Below are positions 23,033 to 30,931 of a stretch of 34,224 nucleotides of DNA, piece after piece. This stretch comes from Raineyella sp964528755 (lineage in GTDB: Bacteria > Actinomycetota > Actinomycetes > Propionibacteriales > Propionibacteriaceae). The notes beneath the pieces are model-generated. The model did not search any database. It worked only from the letters and a program-made list of their open reading frames with translations, and was not told the DNA's origin. The position numbers and the translations under genes were made by a program. Numbering within the stretch: the first letter of the stretch is position 1; each line of letters starts with the position of its first letter. The stretch is taken from contig CAZGWN010000036.1 of the NCBI GenBank assembly GCA_964528755.1, positions 1-34,224 on the forward strand, given 5' to 3'.

Positions 23033-23905
23033 CTACTGGCGGCCGCGGGCGAGTTGTTGGAGGAGGTAGGTGCCGTAGCCGGACTTGACCAGGCTCTCGG
23101 CCCGGGCGCGCAACTCGTCGTCGGACAAGAACCCCATCCGCCAGGCCGCCTCCTCCGGACACCCCACCTGCAACCCCTGCCGGGCCTGCAGGGTCCGCAC
23201 ATAGTTGCCCGCATCGTTCAACGAGTCGAACGTGCCGGTGTCCAGCCACGCCGTCCCCCGCGGCAACACCTCCACCTGCAGGCGACCCGCACGCAGATAG
23301 TGATCGTTGACGTCGGTGATCTCGTACTCCCCCCGCGCCGACGGCTGCAAGGATCGCGCGATCTCGACCACCTGGTTGTCATAGAAATACAGCCCCGGCA
23401 CCGCAAAATTCGACCGCGGCACCGCCGGCTTCTCCTGCACCGACAACGCCCGCCCCGACCCGTCGAACTCGACCACCCCGTACGCGGACGGGTCGGCCAC
23501 CCAGTAGGCGAACACCGCCGCACCCTCCAGACTCTCAAACCGGCGCAGCCGGGTCCCCAGACCCGGACCGTAGAAGATGTTGTCACCCAACACCAACGCG
23601 ACCCGATCGGACCCGATGAACCCCGCCCCGATCGTGAACGCCTGCGCCAGACCCCTCGGCTCCGGCTGCGTCGCGTAGGACAGCGACACCCCGTAGCGCG
23701 ACCCGTCACCCAACAACCGCTCGAACGCGGGCGCGTCGGCCGGGGTGGTGATGATCAAAATGTCGCGGATCCCCGCCAGGATCAGCGTCGTCAACGGGTA
23801 ATAGATCATCGGCTTGTCATAGACCGGCACCAACTGCTTCGACACCCCGATCGTGATCGGATGAAGACGCGTACCAGCCCCACCAGCCAAAATGATCCCC
23901 CGCAT
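23033..23905 (-). CDS. rmlA: glucose-1-phosphate thymidylyltransferase
   Basis: This 290-residue enzyme makes dTDP-glucose from dTTP and glucose-1-phosphate, the first step to dTDP-rhamnose and related sugars. The nucleotide loop GGAGTRLHPIT (8-18) is followed by SKQLVPVYDKPMIYYPL, LVLGDNIFYGPG, and the product-binding VEFDGSGRALSVQEKP. GEYEITDVN and WLDTGTFDSL complete the RmlA signature, and the length is normal. The ATG at 23905 lacks a Shine-Dalgarno sequence, but a candidate -10 box ends seven bases upstream, so it may be leaderless. rmlB, rmlC and rmlD are not in the window. The gene belongs with the polysaccharide genes to its right. Confidence 0.95.
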   Translation of the reverse strand: MRGIILAGGAGTRLHPITIGVSKQLVPVYDKPMIYYPLTTLILAGIRDILIITTPADAPAFERLLGDGSRYGVSLSYATQPEPRGLAQAFTIGAGFIGSDRVALVLGDNIFYGPGLGTRLRRFESLEGAAVFAYWVADPSAYGVVEFDGSGRALSVQEKPAVPRSNFAVPGLYFYDNQVVEIARSLQPSARGEYEITDVNDHYLRAGRLQVEVLPRGTAWLDTGTFDSLNDAGNYVRTLQARQGLQVGCPEEAAWRMGFLSDDELRARAESLVKSGYGTYLLQQLARGRQ

Positions 23906-23912
23906 AAACCCG

Positions 23913-23941
23913 ACTCTGGCAGCCCGGCCGAGGAGCCGCAA
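23913..23941 (-). promoter_or_regulatory. candidate leaderless promoter of rmlA
   Basis: On the minus strand TTGCGG (23941-23936) and CAGAGT (23918-23913) have a 17-base spacer. The -10 box ends seven bases before the rmlA ATG, which has no ribosome-binding site. The -10 box is only a partial match, so this is tentative. Confidence 0.4.
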
Positions 23942-24003
23942 GTCGGGAGCCACCGGCGGTCGCGCCCGGGACCACCGTCGGTCCGCAGGAAGGGAAACCC
24001 AAC

Positions 24004-24059
24004 TTGGCGCGGCCGCCGCACCCTGATAGTTTCTGACCCGGATGCTCGGGAGCATCCGG
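24004..24059 (+). promoter_or_regulatory. promoter and 5'-terminal hairpin ahead of the Tat-secreted protein
   Basis: TTGGCG (24004-24009) and TAGTTT (24027-24032) are 17 bases apart, placing the transcript start near 24039. A 9-base-pair stem, CCGGATGCT-CGGG-AGCATCCGG (24038-24059), would then form at the very 5' end of the mRNA. Such a hairpin could protect the message. About 34 unpaired bases lead to the start codon. Confidence 0.55.
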
Positions 24060-24093
24060 TCGGAAAGCAAGACGCAAACCTTGGGGGACGTCC

Positions 24094-24648
24094 ATGCGCA
24101 GTGAACACAGGTCAACTCAGGCGGCCACGTCACGGCCGTCACGCCGCACCGTCGTGCAGGGAGCCGCGTGGGCCACGCCGGCGATTGCGCTCGGCAGTGC
24201 CGTGCCCGCCATGGCCGCCTCACCGACTCCGGGCGAGTGCCTGGTGTTCTCCCTGGCCGGTGACTCCTGCAAGTGGCCCGGCTCGGGGAGCAAATGGTCG
24301 TACCACCTCGTTCTTTGCGTGGCGAAGTCCCCCTCCTGCGCTGACACCGGCGAGGCGACGCTCACAATCACCCGCCTCACGAACAACGCCGATAAGCCCC
24401 TGACGTCTTGCGGTGACACCCCGTTCCCGCTGACGTTGACCGTGCCCGCGACCGGCCAGATCTGCCGCGACCTCGGCGCCTTCCGCTCTGAAAGCTCCGC
24501 CAGCAAGATCGTCATTTACGGCAGCGCGGGCGGCACCGGGACCGTTAAGCTCGGGGAAGTAGACGCCCCCCGGATTGCGGCGAGGACGACGAGAGCCCCT
24601 GCGCCTCCTGAGCCCCGCGGTCGCGCCGGCGGCTACCATGCTGACTAG
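24094..24648 (+). CDS. Tat-secreted Cys-rich protein of unknown function
   Basis: This 184-residue protein has a twin-arginine signal (PSRRTVVQGAAWATPAIALG, then AVPAMAAS, with cleavage near residue 42). The RRTxxxGAAWA pattern is frequent in actinobacterial Tat substrates. The mature part has six cysteines (in ECL, SCK, LCV, SCA, SCG and ICR) and alternating hydrophobic strands, suggesting a small disulfide-linked beta domain. The last 30 residues are Ala/Arg/Pro-rich and do not look like part of that fold, so an old frameshift near the end is possible. GGGGGA precedes the ATG at 24094. It diverges from rmlA and is followed 38 bases later by the ABC exporter. I do not recognise the family. 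Confidence 0.65.
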   Translation: MRSEHRSTQAATSRPSRRTVVQGAAWATPAIALGSAVPAMAASPTPGECLVFSLAGDSCKWPGSGSKWSYHLVLCVAKSPSCADTGEATLTITRLTNNADKPLTSCGDTPFPLTLTVPATGQICRDLGAFRSESSASKIVIYGSAGGTGTVKLGEVDAPRIAARTTRAPAPPEPRGRAGGYHAD

Positions 24649-24686
24649 GTTCGGCCGTCCGTGCCGCACATACACTCGGGGGATGC

Positions 24687-26522
24687 ATGCGCACAGGCAG
24701 TCCTGAGGGACCGGCCTGGCTGAGGAACGTTCAGAGGGTCAGGCGGCCGCTCACACTGGTTCCGTGGCGGATGCGCGGGAAGCTCTTCCTGCTGGGCGCT
24801 GCCAGTGTCCTGTCCGCGCTCCTGGATCTGGCGGGCGTGCTGGCCATGATGCCGCTGATGCAGCTCCTCACAGTGCCGGACTCGGTGCCCGGCGTCCTGC
24901 AGCGTTTCCTGGTGCCGGTCGTCGGCACGGACAACCGGCGGACCCTCCTGCTGGCCACCGCGCTGTTTGTCGGCCTCATGTTCATCCTCAAGAACGTGAC
25001 GATGGTCGTCCTGCGCTGGTGGAGCATCGGGGTCACCTCCCGAGCGTCGGCAGCCGCCCAGGCCACGTTGCTCGACAAGTACGTCCACGCGTCGTACGCC
25101 TCCCACCGCCAGCGCACCAAACCCAAGATCATCCAGGCCGTCACGGGGGCCGTGGACTCCTACTTCGCCGGGGTGCTGCTCGGCGTCATCGGGATCCTCA
25201 CCGACCTGGTCACGGCCGCCGTCCTGCTGATCTCGCTCCTCGTTCTCGCCCCCGTGGCGTCACTGGTGGCCGCCGTCGTCTTCTGTGGTGCCGCGCTGTT
25301 CATGGTTCGTGTCCTCAAGCCGTACGCCATCCGCCTCGGACTCCGCGGTCTCGAGCTCAGCACGCGCATGTGGAGCTATCTCAACCCGGCCATCGAAGGA
25401 TTCCGGGAATCCCGCATCTTCGGACGCGAGGACTTCTTCGTTCAGCAGTTCCGAGCGAATCGCTTCGAGTCGATCAACCCCAAGCGGGGCAATCAGGTGC
25501 TGGGCGAACTGCCGCGGTACTTCATGGAGATCGTCATGATCTTCGGGATCCTCGCCGTCGCCATCCTCGTGTTCTCCACCCGTCCCGACGGCGAGGCCTT
25601 CGGCCTGTTGGCGGTCTTCGCCGCGGCATCGGTCCGGATCGCCCCTGCGCTGAACCGGGTGGTCGCCGCGGTCAACGGGCTGCGCTCGAGCGCGGCGTCG
25701 CTCGACATGCTCCTCGAGGAAATGACCAACCTCGACTCCGAGGACTCCACCGTCACCGAGGCCACGGACGATGTCCAGACGATTCCCGACGGCGACATCG
25801 ACGTCGCAGACGTGAGTTTCCGCTACCCCGACGCGTCAACCGACGTCCTCACCGACATCACCGTCACCATCCCTCGCGGTCGCACCATCGCCCTCGTCGG
25901 ATCCTCCGGCGCAGGCAAGACGACGTTCGCCGATCTGCTGCTGGGCCTGCTGGTCCCGACATCGGGCACCATCTCGGTGAGCGGCATCGACGTTTCCCGC
26001 CACCCGCATGCCTGGCGCCGAAGCGTCGCGGCCGTCTCCCAAAAGGTCTACCTGTGGGACGCCCCCGTCCGCGACCTCATCACCTTCGGACAACCCGCCG
26101 ACGACGTCGACCACGAACTGCTGACCCAGGTGACCCGACAGGCCCGCCTCGAGGACATCATCGCCTCGCTCCCACACGGACTCGACACCTACGTAGGCGA
26201 AGGCGGCACCCGCCTCTCCGGCGGCCAGGCCCAACGCATCGGCATCGCCCGCGCCCTGTACGCCCAGCCGCACGTGCTGATCATGGACGAGGCCACCAGC
26301 GCCCTGGACAACGAAACCGAACATGAGATCACCTCCACGATCGACGCCCTGCACGGCCAACTCACCGTCATCGTCATCGCCCACCGCCTCTCCACGGTAC
26401 GCAACGCCGACCAGATCCTGTTCTTCTCCCAAGGCCGCCTCGCCGACCGCGGCTCGATGTCCTCACTACGCCAGACAAACGCCGAATTCGCCCACCTCGT
26501 CGAACTCGGGCAGTTGGCGTAG
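24687..26522 (+). CDS. ABC exporter, PglK/MsbA-like half-transporter
   Basis: This 611-residue fused permease-ATPase has about six membrane helices in residues 25-340 and a nucleotide-binding domain from about 375. It contains Walker A GSSGAGKTT (405-413), signature LSGGQAQR (from 510), Walker B VLIMDEA (530-536) and the H-loop IAHRLS. The arrangement, the coupling-helix region (FRESRIFGREDFF) and the locus resemble PglK-type flippases, which move lipid-linked oligosaccharides across the membrane. A lipid or peptide exporter is not excluded. The ATG at 24687 follows CGGGGGATGC, similar to the start context of the Tat-protein gene just before it. It would act as a homodimer. Confidence 0.85.
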   Translation: MRTGSPEGPAWLRNVQRVRRPLTLVPWRMRGKLFLLGAASVLSALLDLAGVLAMMPLMQLLTVPDSVPGVLQRFLVPVVGTDNRRTLLLATALFVGLMFILKNVTMVVLRWWSIGVTSRASAAAQATLLDKYVHASYASHRQRTKPKIIQAVTGAVDSYFAGVLLGVIGILTDLVTAAVLLISLLVLAPVASLVAAVVFCGAALFMVRVLKPYAIRLGLRGLELSTRMWSYLNPAIEGFRESRIFGREDFFVQQFRANRFESINPKRGNQVLGELPRYFMEIVMIFGILAVAILVFSTRPDGEAFGLLAVFAAASVRIAPALNRVVAAVNGLRSSAASLDMLLEEMTNLDSEDSTVTEATDDVQTIPDGDIDVADVSFRYPDASTDVLTDITVTIPRGRTIALVGSSGAGKTTFADLLLGLLVPTSGTISVSGIDVSRHPHAWRRSVAAVSQKVYLWDAPVRDLITFGQPADDVDHELLTQVTRQARLEDIIASLPHGLDTYVGEGGTRLSGGQAQRIGIARALYAQPHVLIMDEATSALDNETEHEITSTIDALHGQLTVIVIAHRLSTVRNADQILFFSQGRLADRGSMSSLRQTNAEFAHLVELGQLA

Positions 26523-26726
26523 CCGCCCGGCCGCCACTACCCGGGGCCGCACGAACGCCCTCTCGCACTCCTCGCCCTGGCTCGAAAGTCGTCTGACAGC
26601 GACGTCACTGGCAACCCATCGCCCTCCACACCGATTCGCGTCGATCACAGAGAATTCATTAGTAAAGACACCAACCTTCCAAGGAACCCGCAGAAGGTCC
26701 ACTAGTGTCGCGTTTCCGACAGTGGA

Positions 26727-28105
26727 GGGTCTGTCCGGTAAACGGTGTGTGGGGTCCGGCGGTTTTCAGTGAGTGGCTCTCTCGAACCGTCCGGCGAAGG
26801 TGATCGCGAACGCGTTCAGCGCGGGCTTCCACCTCATCACCCAGCGTGCCCTGCCCCCGCCGGTGGGGTCAAGCGACCTCGTCACGAGATAGAGGCACTT
26901 GAGCGCGGCTGCCTCGTTCGGGAAGTGGCCGCGCGCCCTGACTGCCCTGCGGTATCTCGCGTTGATCGACTCGATCGCGTTGGTCGTGCAGATCACTCGC
27001 CGGATCTCGACGTCGTACTCCAGGAACGGCACGAACTCTGCCCAGGAGCTGCGCCAGAGCTGGATGATCGCCGGATACCGCTCACCCCACTCGGTAGCGA
27101 ACTCCTCGAACCGGTCCTTCGCCGCTTGCTCGGACGGAGCCGTATAGACCGGCTTGAGGGACTTTACGATCGCGCCCCGGTGCTGCCGTCCGGCGTAACG
27201 GAAGCTGTTGCGGATCAGGTGGACGATGCACTGCTGCACGACCGTCTGCTCCCAGGTGGTGTTGATCGCCTCCGGCAGCCCCTTGAGGCCGTCGCACACC
27301 GCGATCAGCACGTCCTCGACTCCGCGGTTCTTCAGCTCGCTGAACACCGGCAGCCACAACCTCGCCCCTTCCGCGCCGTCACCGGCCCAGATACCCAGGA
27401 TGTCGCGTTCCCCGTTCGTAGTGACGCCCATGACGACGTAGAACGGGGTGTTGCGGACCTGCCCGTCACGGACCTTCACCACGATCGCGTCGACGAAGAT
27501 CACCGGGTAGATCGCATCCAGCGGCCTGCTCGACCATTCGGCGAGTTCCCCGGTGACCTTCTCGGTGATCGGGCTGATCGTGTCCTTGGAGACCTTCGCC
27601 CCATAGACCTCGTCAAAATGCGCGGCGATCTCTCCGGTCGTGAGCCCTCTCGCGGTCAGCGACAGCACGATCTGATCGATCCCGTCCAGCCGCCGTTTGC
27701 GCTTCGGGACGATCACCGGCTCGAAGGACCCGTCACGATCCCGGGGAACCTCGATCTCGACGGGCCCGATCTCGGTGAGCACGGTCTTCGTCCGGCTCCC
27801 ATTGCGCATGTTCACCCCCAGCGGGGTCTCGCCGTGCTCGTGGCCGAGATGCTCGGTCAGCTCAGCGTTCAGCGCGGTCTCAAGCACGTTCTTCGAGAGC
27901 TGGTTCAACAGGCCACCAGGCCCGACCAGGCTCACACCCTGCTCCTTCGCCTGCGCAAGCAAGCGCTCGGCAAGGTCCTTCTGATCGATGATCCCTCCCG
28001 TCACGGGGTCAATCATCTCGTCGTCCAGCCGTTCGGTCGTGTCAGCCACGGCCGTCTCCTTTCGGATCAGGCCGGACCCTCACACACCGTTCTTCTGACA
28101 GTCCC
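26727..28105 (-). mobile_element. complete IS256-family insertion sequence
   Basis: This 1379-bp element has imperfect terminal inverted repeats of about 28 bases. The left end starts GGGTCTGTCC and contains AACGGTGTGTG. The right end, read inward, starts GGGACTGTCA and contains the same AACGGTGTGTG; 22 of 28 positions agree. It carries one intact transposase gene. IS256 elements normally leave an 8-9 base target duplication, but the flanks (CAGTGGA left, AAAGTTGG right) do not match. Confidence 0.88.
26766..28049 (-). CDS. IS256-family transposase
   Basis: This 427-residue Mutator-type DDE transposase appears intact. The catalytic aspartates lie in VIFVDAIVVKV and VCDGLKGLPEAI. The glutamate is in CTTNAIESINARYRR, followed by GHFPNEAAALKCLYL, the usual family ending. 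The N-terminal segment LLNQLSKNVLETALNAELTEHLGH is the DNA-binding part. The start is a GTG at 28049 behind AAAGGAGA. Length and motifs are those of active members, so the element may be mobile. Its last 81 codons are repeated exactly in the fragment at 30649-30931. Confidence 0.95.
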   Translation of the reverse strand: MADTTERLDDEMIDPVTGGIIDQKDLAERLLAQAKEQGVSLVGPGGLLNQLSKNVLETALNAELTEHLGHEHGETPLGVNMRNGSRTKTVLTEIGPVEIEVPRDRDGSFEPVIVPKRKRRLDGIDQIVLSLTARGLTTGEIAAHFDEVYGAKVSKDTISPITEKVTGELAEWSSRPLDAIYPVIFVDAIVVKVRDGQVRNTPFYVVMGVTTNGERDILGIWAGDGAEGARLWLPVFSELKNRGVEDVLIAVCDGLKGLPEAINTTWEQTVVQQCIVHLIRNSFRYAGRQHRGAIVKSLKPVYTAPSEQAAKDRFEEFATEWGERYPAIIQLWRSSWAEFVPFLEYDVEIRRVICTTNAIESINARYRRAVRARGHFPNEAAALKCLYLVTRSLDPTGGGRARWVMRWKPALNAFAITFAGRFERATH

Positions 28106-29163
28106 AAAGTTGGTTGATGGTTCGCTTTCCTGAGGATTTCGTCGGCGGTCTTGGTCCAGATGAAGGCGTGTTTGCGGTCGTTCCAGCCGGTGATGAATTG
28201 CCGGATCTTGGCATTGAGGTCTTTCACGCTTGTGAACACGCCGCGGCGGATCGCTTGCTTGTCGATGATCCCGAACCAAACTTCGACGAGGTTCAGCCAC
28301 AACCCGGATGTCGGGGTGAAGTGCACGTGGAAGCGGGGATGCTTCTGGAGCCAGTCGTCGACCTCGGGGGTCTTGTGGGTGGCGTAGTTGTCCATCACCA
28401 GGTGCAGGTCCTGGTCCCGGTAGGCGCGATCCAGCTGGCGGAGGAAGGCAAGGAACTCCTGGCGGCGGTGCTTCGGCTTGACCGCGCCGGTGACGTGCCC
28501 GGTCGCGATCTCCAGCGCCGCGAACAGTGTCGTCGTGCCGTGCCGCTCGTAGTCGTGGGTGCGTTTCTCCGCATCGCCCGGCCGCATCGGCAGCATCGGC
28601 GCGGTGCGGTCCAGCGCCTGAATCTGGCTCTTCTCATCCACGCACACCACGACCGCGTTATCCGGCGGCGCCACATACAGGCCGACGACGTCGGTGACCT
28701 TACCGACCAACTCCGGGTCGGTGGGGAACTTGAACGTCTCGGCCCGCCAGGGCTGCACCCCGTACGTGCGCCACGCCCGCGCCACCGTCGCGTTCCCGAT
28801 TCTCAAGTGATCCGCCAACAGCCGCGACGACCAGTGCGTCACCCCGAACTTTCTCGGCGGCTGCTGCAGTGTCGCCGTGATGATGCGCTCGTCATCGACG
28901 TGCTTGGGACGCCCCGCACGCGGCGCGTCGACCAGGCCCGCCAGCCCCGCCTCGGCATACCGGTTCCGCCACGTCCACACCGACGTCGTCGTCGTTCCCA
29001 CCTCGGCCGCGATCCGCGCATTCGCGATCCCCTCCGATGCGAGCAGCACGATCCGGGCCCTCCTCGCCAGCCCCGCACCGATTGCCGTGGACCGCGTCCA
29101 CGACATCAACTCATCCCGATCACCATCCCAGAGCACCAACGCCGGAGCAGGAGAACTCGCCAC
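28042..29163 (-). pseudogene. IS630-family transposase, 3' end cut off by IS256
   Basis: The protein has the IS630 layout. An N-terminal helix-turn-helix (LARRARIVLLASEG) is followed by HWSSRLLADHL, then the DDE domain with VVCVDEKSQIQALDRT, LHLVMDNYATHKTPEV and TPTSGLWLNLVEVWFG. The start is GTG 29163 behind GGGAGAG. The native gene ends at 28106; the frame then runs on through the IS256 end to a stop at 28042, adding about 20 foreign residues. The missing tail is at 26726-26702. Joining 28106 to 26726 restores the frame exactly (1083 bases) and ends in SETRH and a TAG inside the terminal repeat. Activity is uncertain because only the last few residues are replaced. Confidence 0.85.
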
Positions 29164-29279
29164 AACCAAACTCTCCCAAACCACCAAACACTCACGAACT
29201 AACGGCACGAGACACTAGAAGGCCGAGATGCTCCGACCTGCTGACTGGACCCGGATCGTTTCCGGTTCCTGGGAGCTTG

Positions 29280-30392
29280 TCACAGCCCAACATGCTCCAT
29301 TGTCCGCGAGAATGCGGACTGGCAGGCTGTTGCATTAGCCCGTGAGGGCAGTTGGTGACGTTCGCCATACACATCCGCGACAATCCCGGCAACATCACCG
29401 TCCGCTGCCAGGTGGACGACCGGGGGTTCTGGACAGGCCGCAAGCGCATCCGCTGTCTTCGCGATCTTGGGAACCACGACAGGCGTTCCGACGCAGGTCC
29501 CAACAATCGCGGCGTGCATACTGGTCGTGAAGACCGCTCCCGCCGCAGCCAGCACATCGGTAATCTCCGCAGCCTTCAAGTTTGTCAGAACTGGCACCTG
29601 CTCCTGTTGGGCCACCGCCTTCAGGACCTGGTCTTCCCCGGCGTAGCGGCCGAGAGGCAGATTGACCACCGGAAGCGGCTTCAGGCTGCGAACAACCGCA
29701 CTAATCCGATCCGGCGACCACCCGTGGAACTCGGCGGCCTGCACCACGATCGGGGCTCTGTCCACGCCCCATCGCTGACGCAACAGCTGTCTCCCCCTCG
29801 CACGCAGCGGGTCGGGGTCCCGGAAGGCAGCCGTGGCAAAGACCGCATCCGGCGCTGCGACCGTCAGCTGCTCGTCCATCCCAACTTCTTGTAGGCGGTC
29901 TCGGCCGACCGCCGTCCGCACCCAGGCAGAGCTGATATGCGACACAGCCGCACGGACATCCTCCGAGGGCGCCAACTCGTGAACGCCAACACTGACGAAG
30001 GCCGTAGGGGCGTCGCCCCATCCAAGCCGAGGAAGCCATGGACCCGCTCCCGCAGGAAAGCTCCGCATCCGGAACAGTCGACCACGAACCCGAGACAGCC
30101 GCGAGCCGCGCCTGCCCGAGGGGATATTGAGGTGGTCCTTGGCGATCGTGCCAATGTCCGTGCGAATCAGATCGCCACCGCCGACGAGTACCGCATCCGG
30201 GTGCACGCGCGCCAACTCCCGCAGTGGTCGAATCCGTTGTCCACCCGGCGTTCTCCCCTCAAGAGGGGCAAAGTATTCGATGTGACCATCAAAACCGCAG
30301 TCGCGCAACAACCCGGAGACGACCTCCGGGTACAACTGGTCACCATAGTTGTCCACGGAAAAGTCACCCACATGCGCAATAACCCGAACCAT
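29280..30392 (-). CDS. polysaccharide pyruvyl transferase family protein
   Basis: This 370-residue protein begins VRVIAHVGDFSVDNYGDQLY, the N-terminal pattern of the pyruvyl transferase family (CsaB/WcaK type). VLVGGGDLIRTD and a C-terminal half with VVNLPLGRYAGEDQ and FTTSMHAAIVGTCVGTPVVV follow; the SMH and GTP positions are typical of the family's second Rossmann-like domain. Known members add pyruvate ketals to exopolysaccharide or cell-wall sugars from phosphoenolpyruvate, and some relatives are glycosyltransferases. ATG 30392 has GGAGAGG at good spacing; an upstream ATG lacks one. It lies between two IS remnants, so its original operon partners may be lost. The upstream 256 bases (30393-30648) hold no gene I can see. 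Confidence 0.8.
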   Translation of the reverse strand: MVRVIAHVGDFSVDNYGDQLYPEVVSGLLRDCGFDGHIEYFAPLEGRTPGGQRIRPLRELARVHPDAVLVGGGDLIRTDIGTIAKDHLNIPSGRRGSRLSRVRGRLFRMRSFPAGAGPWLPRLGWGDAPTAFVSVGVHELAPSEDVRAAVSHISSAWVRTAVGRDRLQEVGMDEQLTVAAPDAVFATAAFRDPDPLRARGRQLLRQRWGVDRAPIVVQAAEFHGWSPDRISAVVRSLKPLPVVNLPLGRYAGEDQVLKAVAQQEQVPVLTNLKAAEITDVLAAAGAVFTTSMHAAIVGTCVGTPVVVPKIAKTADALAACPEPPVVHLAADGDVAGIVADVYGERHQLPSRANATACQSAFSRTMEHVGL

Positions 30393-30648
30393 GCCGCACC
30401 TCTCCAAGCCGCCGTGACGTCCAAGACCACCGACGGCACGCCTTACGAATGACCGATTGGGCCCCCTGCCGAATTGCATTGAGCACTTCTCCAGCACAAG
30501 ACCAGGCCAGCCCCCACCTGCAGCCGTGGCCCTGCAACATCAAGGGACGTGCGCTGCACAGGCAGGCACTTGCCCGGGATGATCCTACGGCCGGCACTCC
30601 GACGGGCGCGAACTCGGGAGCCGGCCTCAATCCTTCACCGGTTGGGCT

Positions 30649-30931
30649 GGGTCTGTCCGGTAAACGGTGTGTGGGGTCCGGCGGTTTTCAGTGAGTGGCT
30701 CTCTCGAACCGTCCGGCGAAGGTGATCGCGAACGCGTTCAGCGCGGGCTTCCACCTCATCACCCAGCGTGCCCTGCCCCCGCCGGTGGGGTCAAGCGACC
30801 TCGTCACGAGATAGAGGCACTTGAGCGCGGCTGCCTCGTTCGGGAAGTGGCCGCGCGCCCTGACTGCCCTGCGGTATCTCGCGTTGATCGACTCGATCGC
30901 GTTGGTCGTGCAGATCACTCGCCGGATCTCG
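30649..30931 (-). mobile_element. 283-bp IS256 end fragment, identical to the complete copy
   Basis: This stretch starts at the same terminal repeat (GGGTCTGTCC) as the complete IS256 and appears identical by eye to 26727-27009, in the same orientation. It contains the last 81 codons of the transposase, ending at a stop at 30688. After 30931 the sequence switches abruptly to an IS1380-type transposase. The identity implies a recent event. Confidence 0.92.

Larger units (their letters stand above)
26703..29217 (-). mobile_element. IS630-family element, interrupted by an IS256-family element
   Basis: The two outer ends carry matching inverted tips, TAGTGTCGCGT on the left and ACGAGACACTA on the right, each including the TA that IS630 elements duplicate (26703-26704 and 29216-29217). 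The internal transposase gene is on the minus strand. The element is split by the IS256-family insertion at 26727-28105. Without that insertion it would be about 1.14 kb, normal for IS630. Confidence 0.75.

Noticed and set aside
24038..24093. c-di-GMP (GEMM) riboswitch in the leader of the Tat-secreted protein
   Set aside because: GACGCAAACC resembles part of the GEMM core, but the second stem and its receptor are missing and the leader is too short.
26717..28113. target-site duplication of the IS256 element
   Set aside because: The 8-9 bases on either side (CAGTGGA and AAAGTTGG) do not match in any small shift of the ends.
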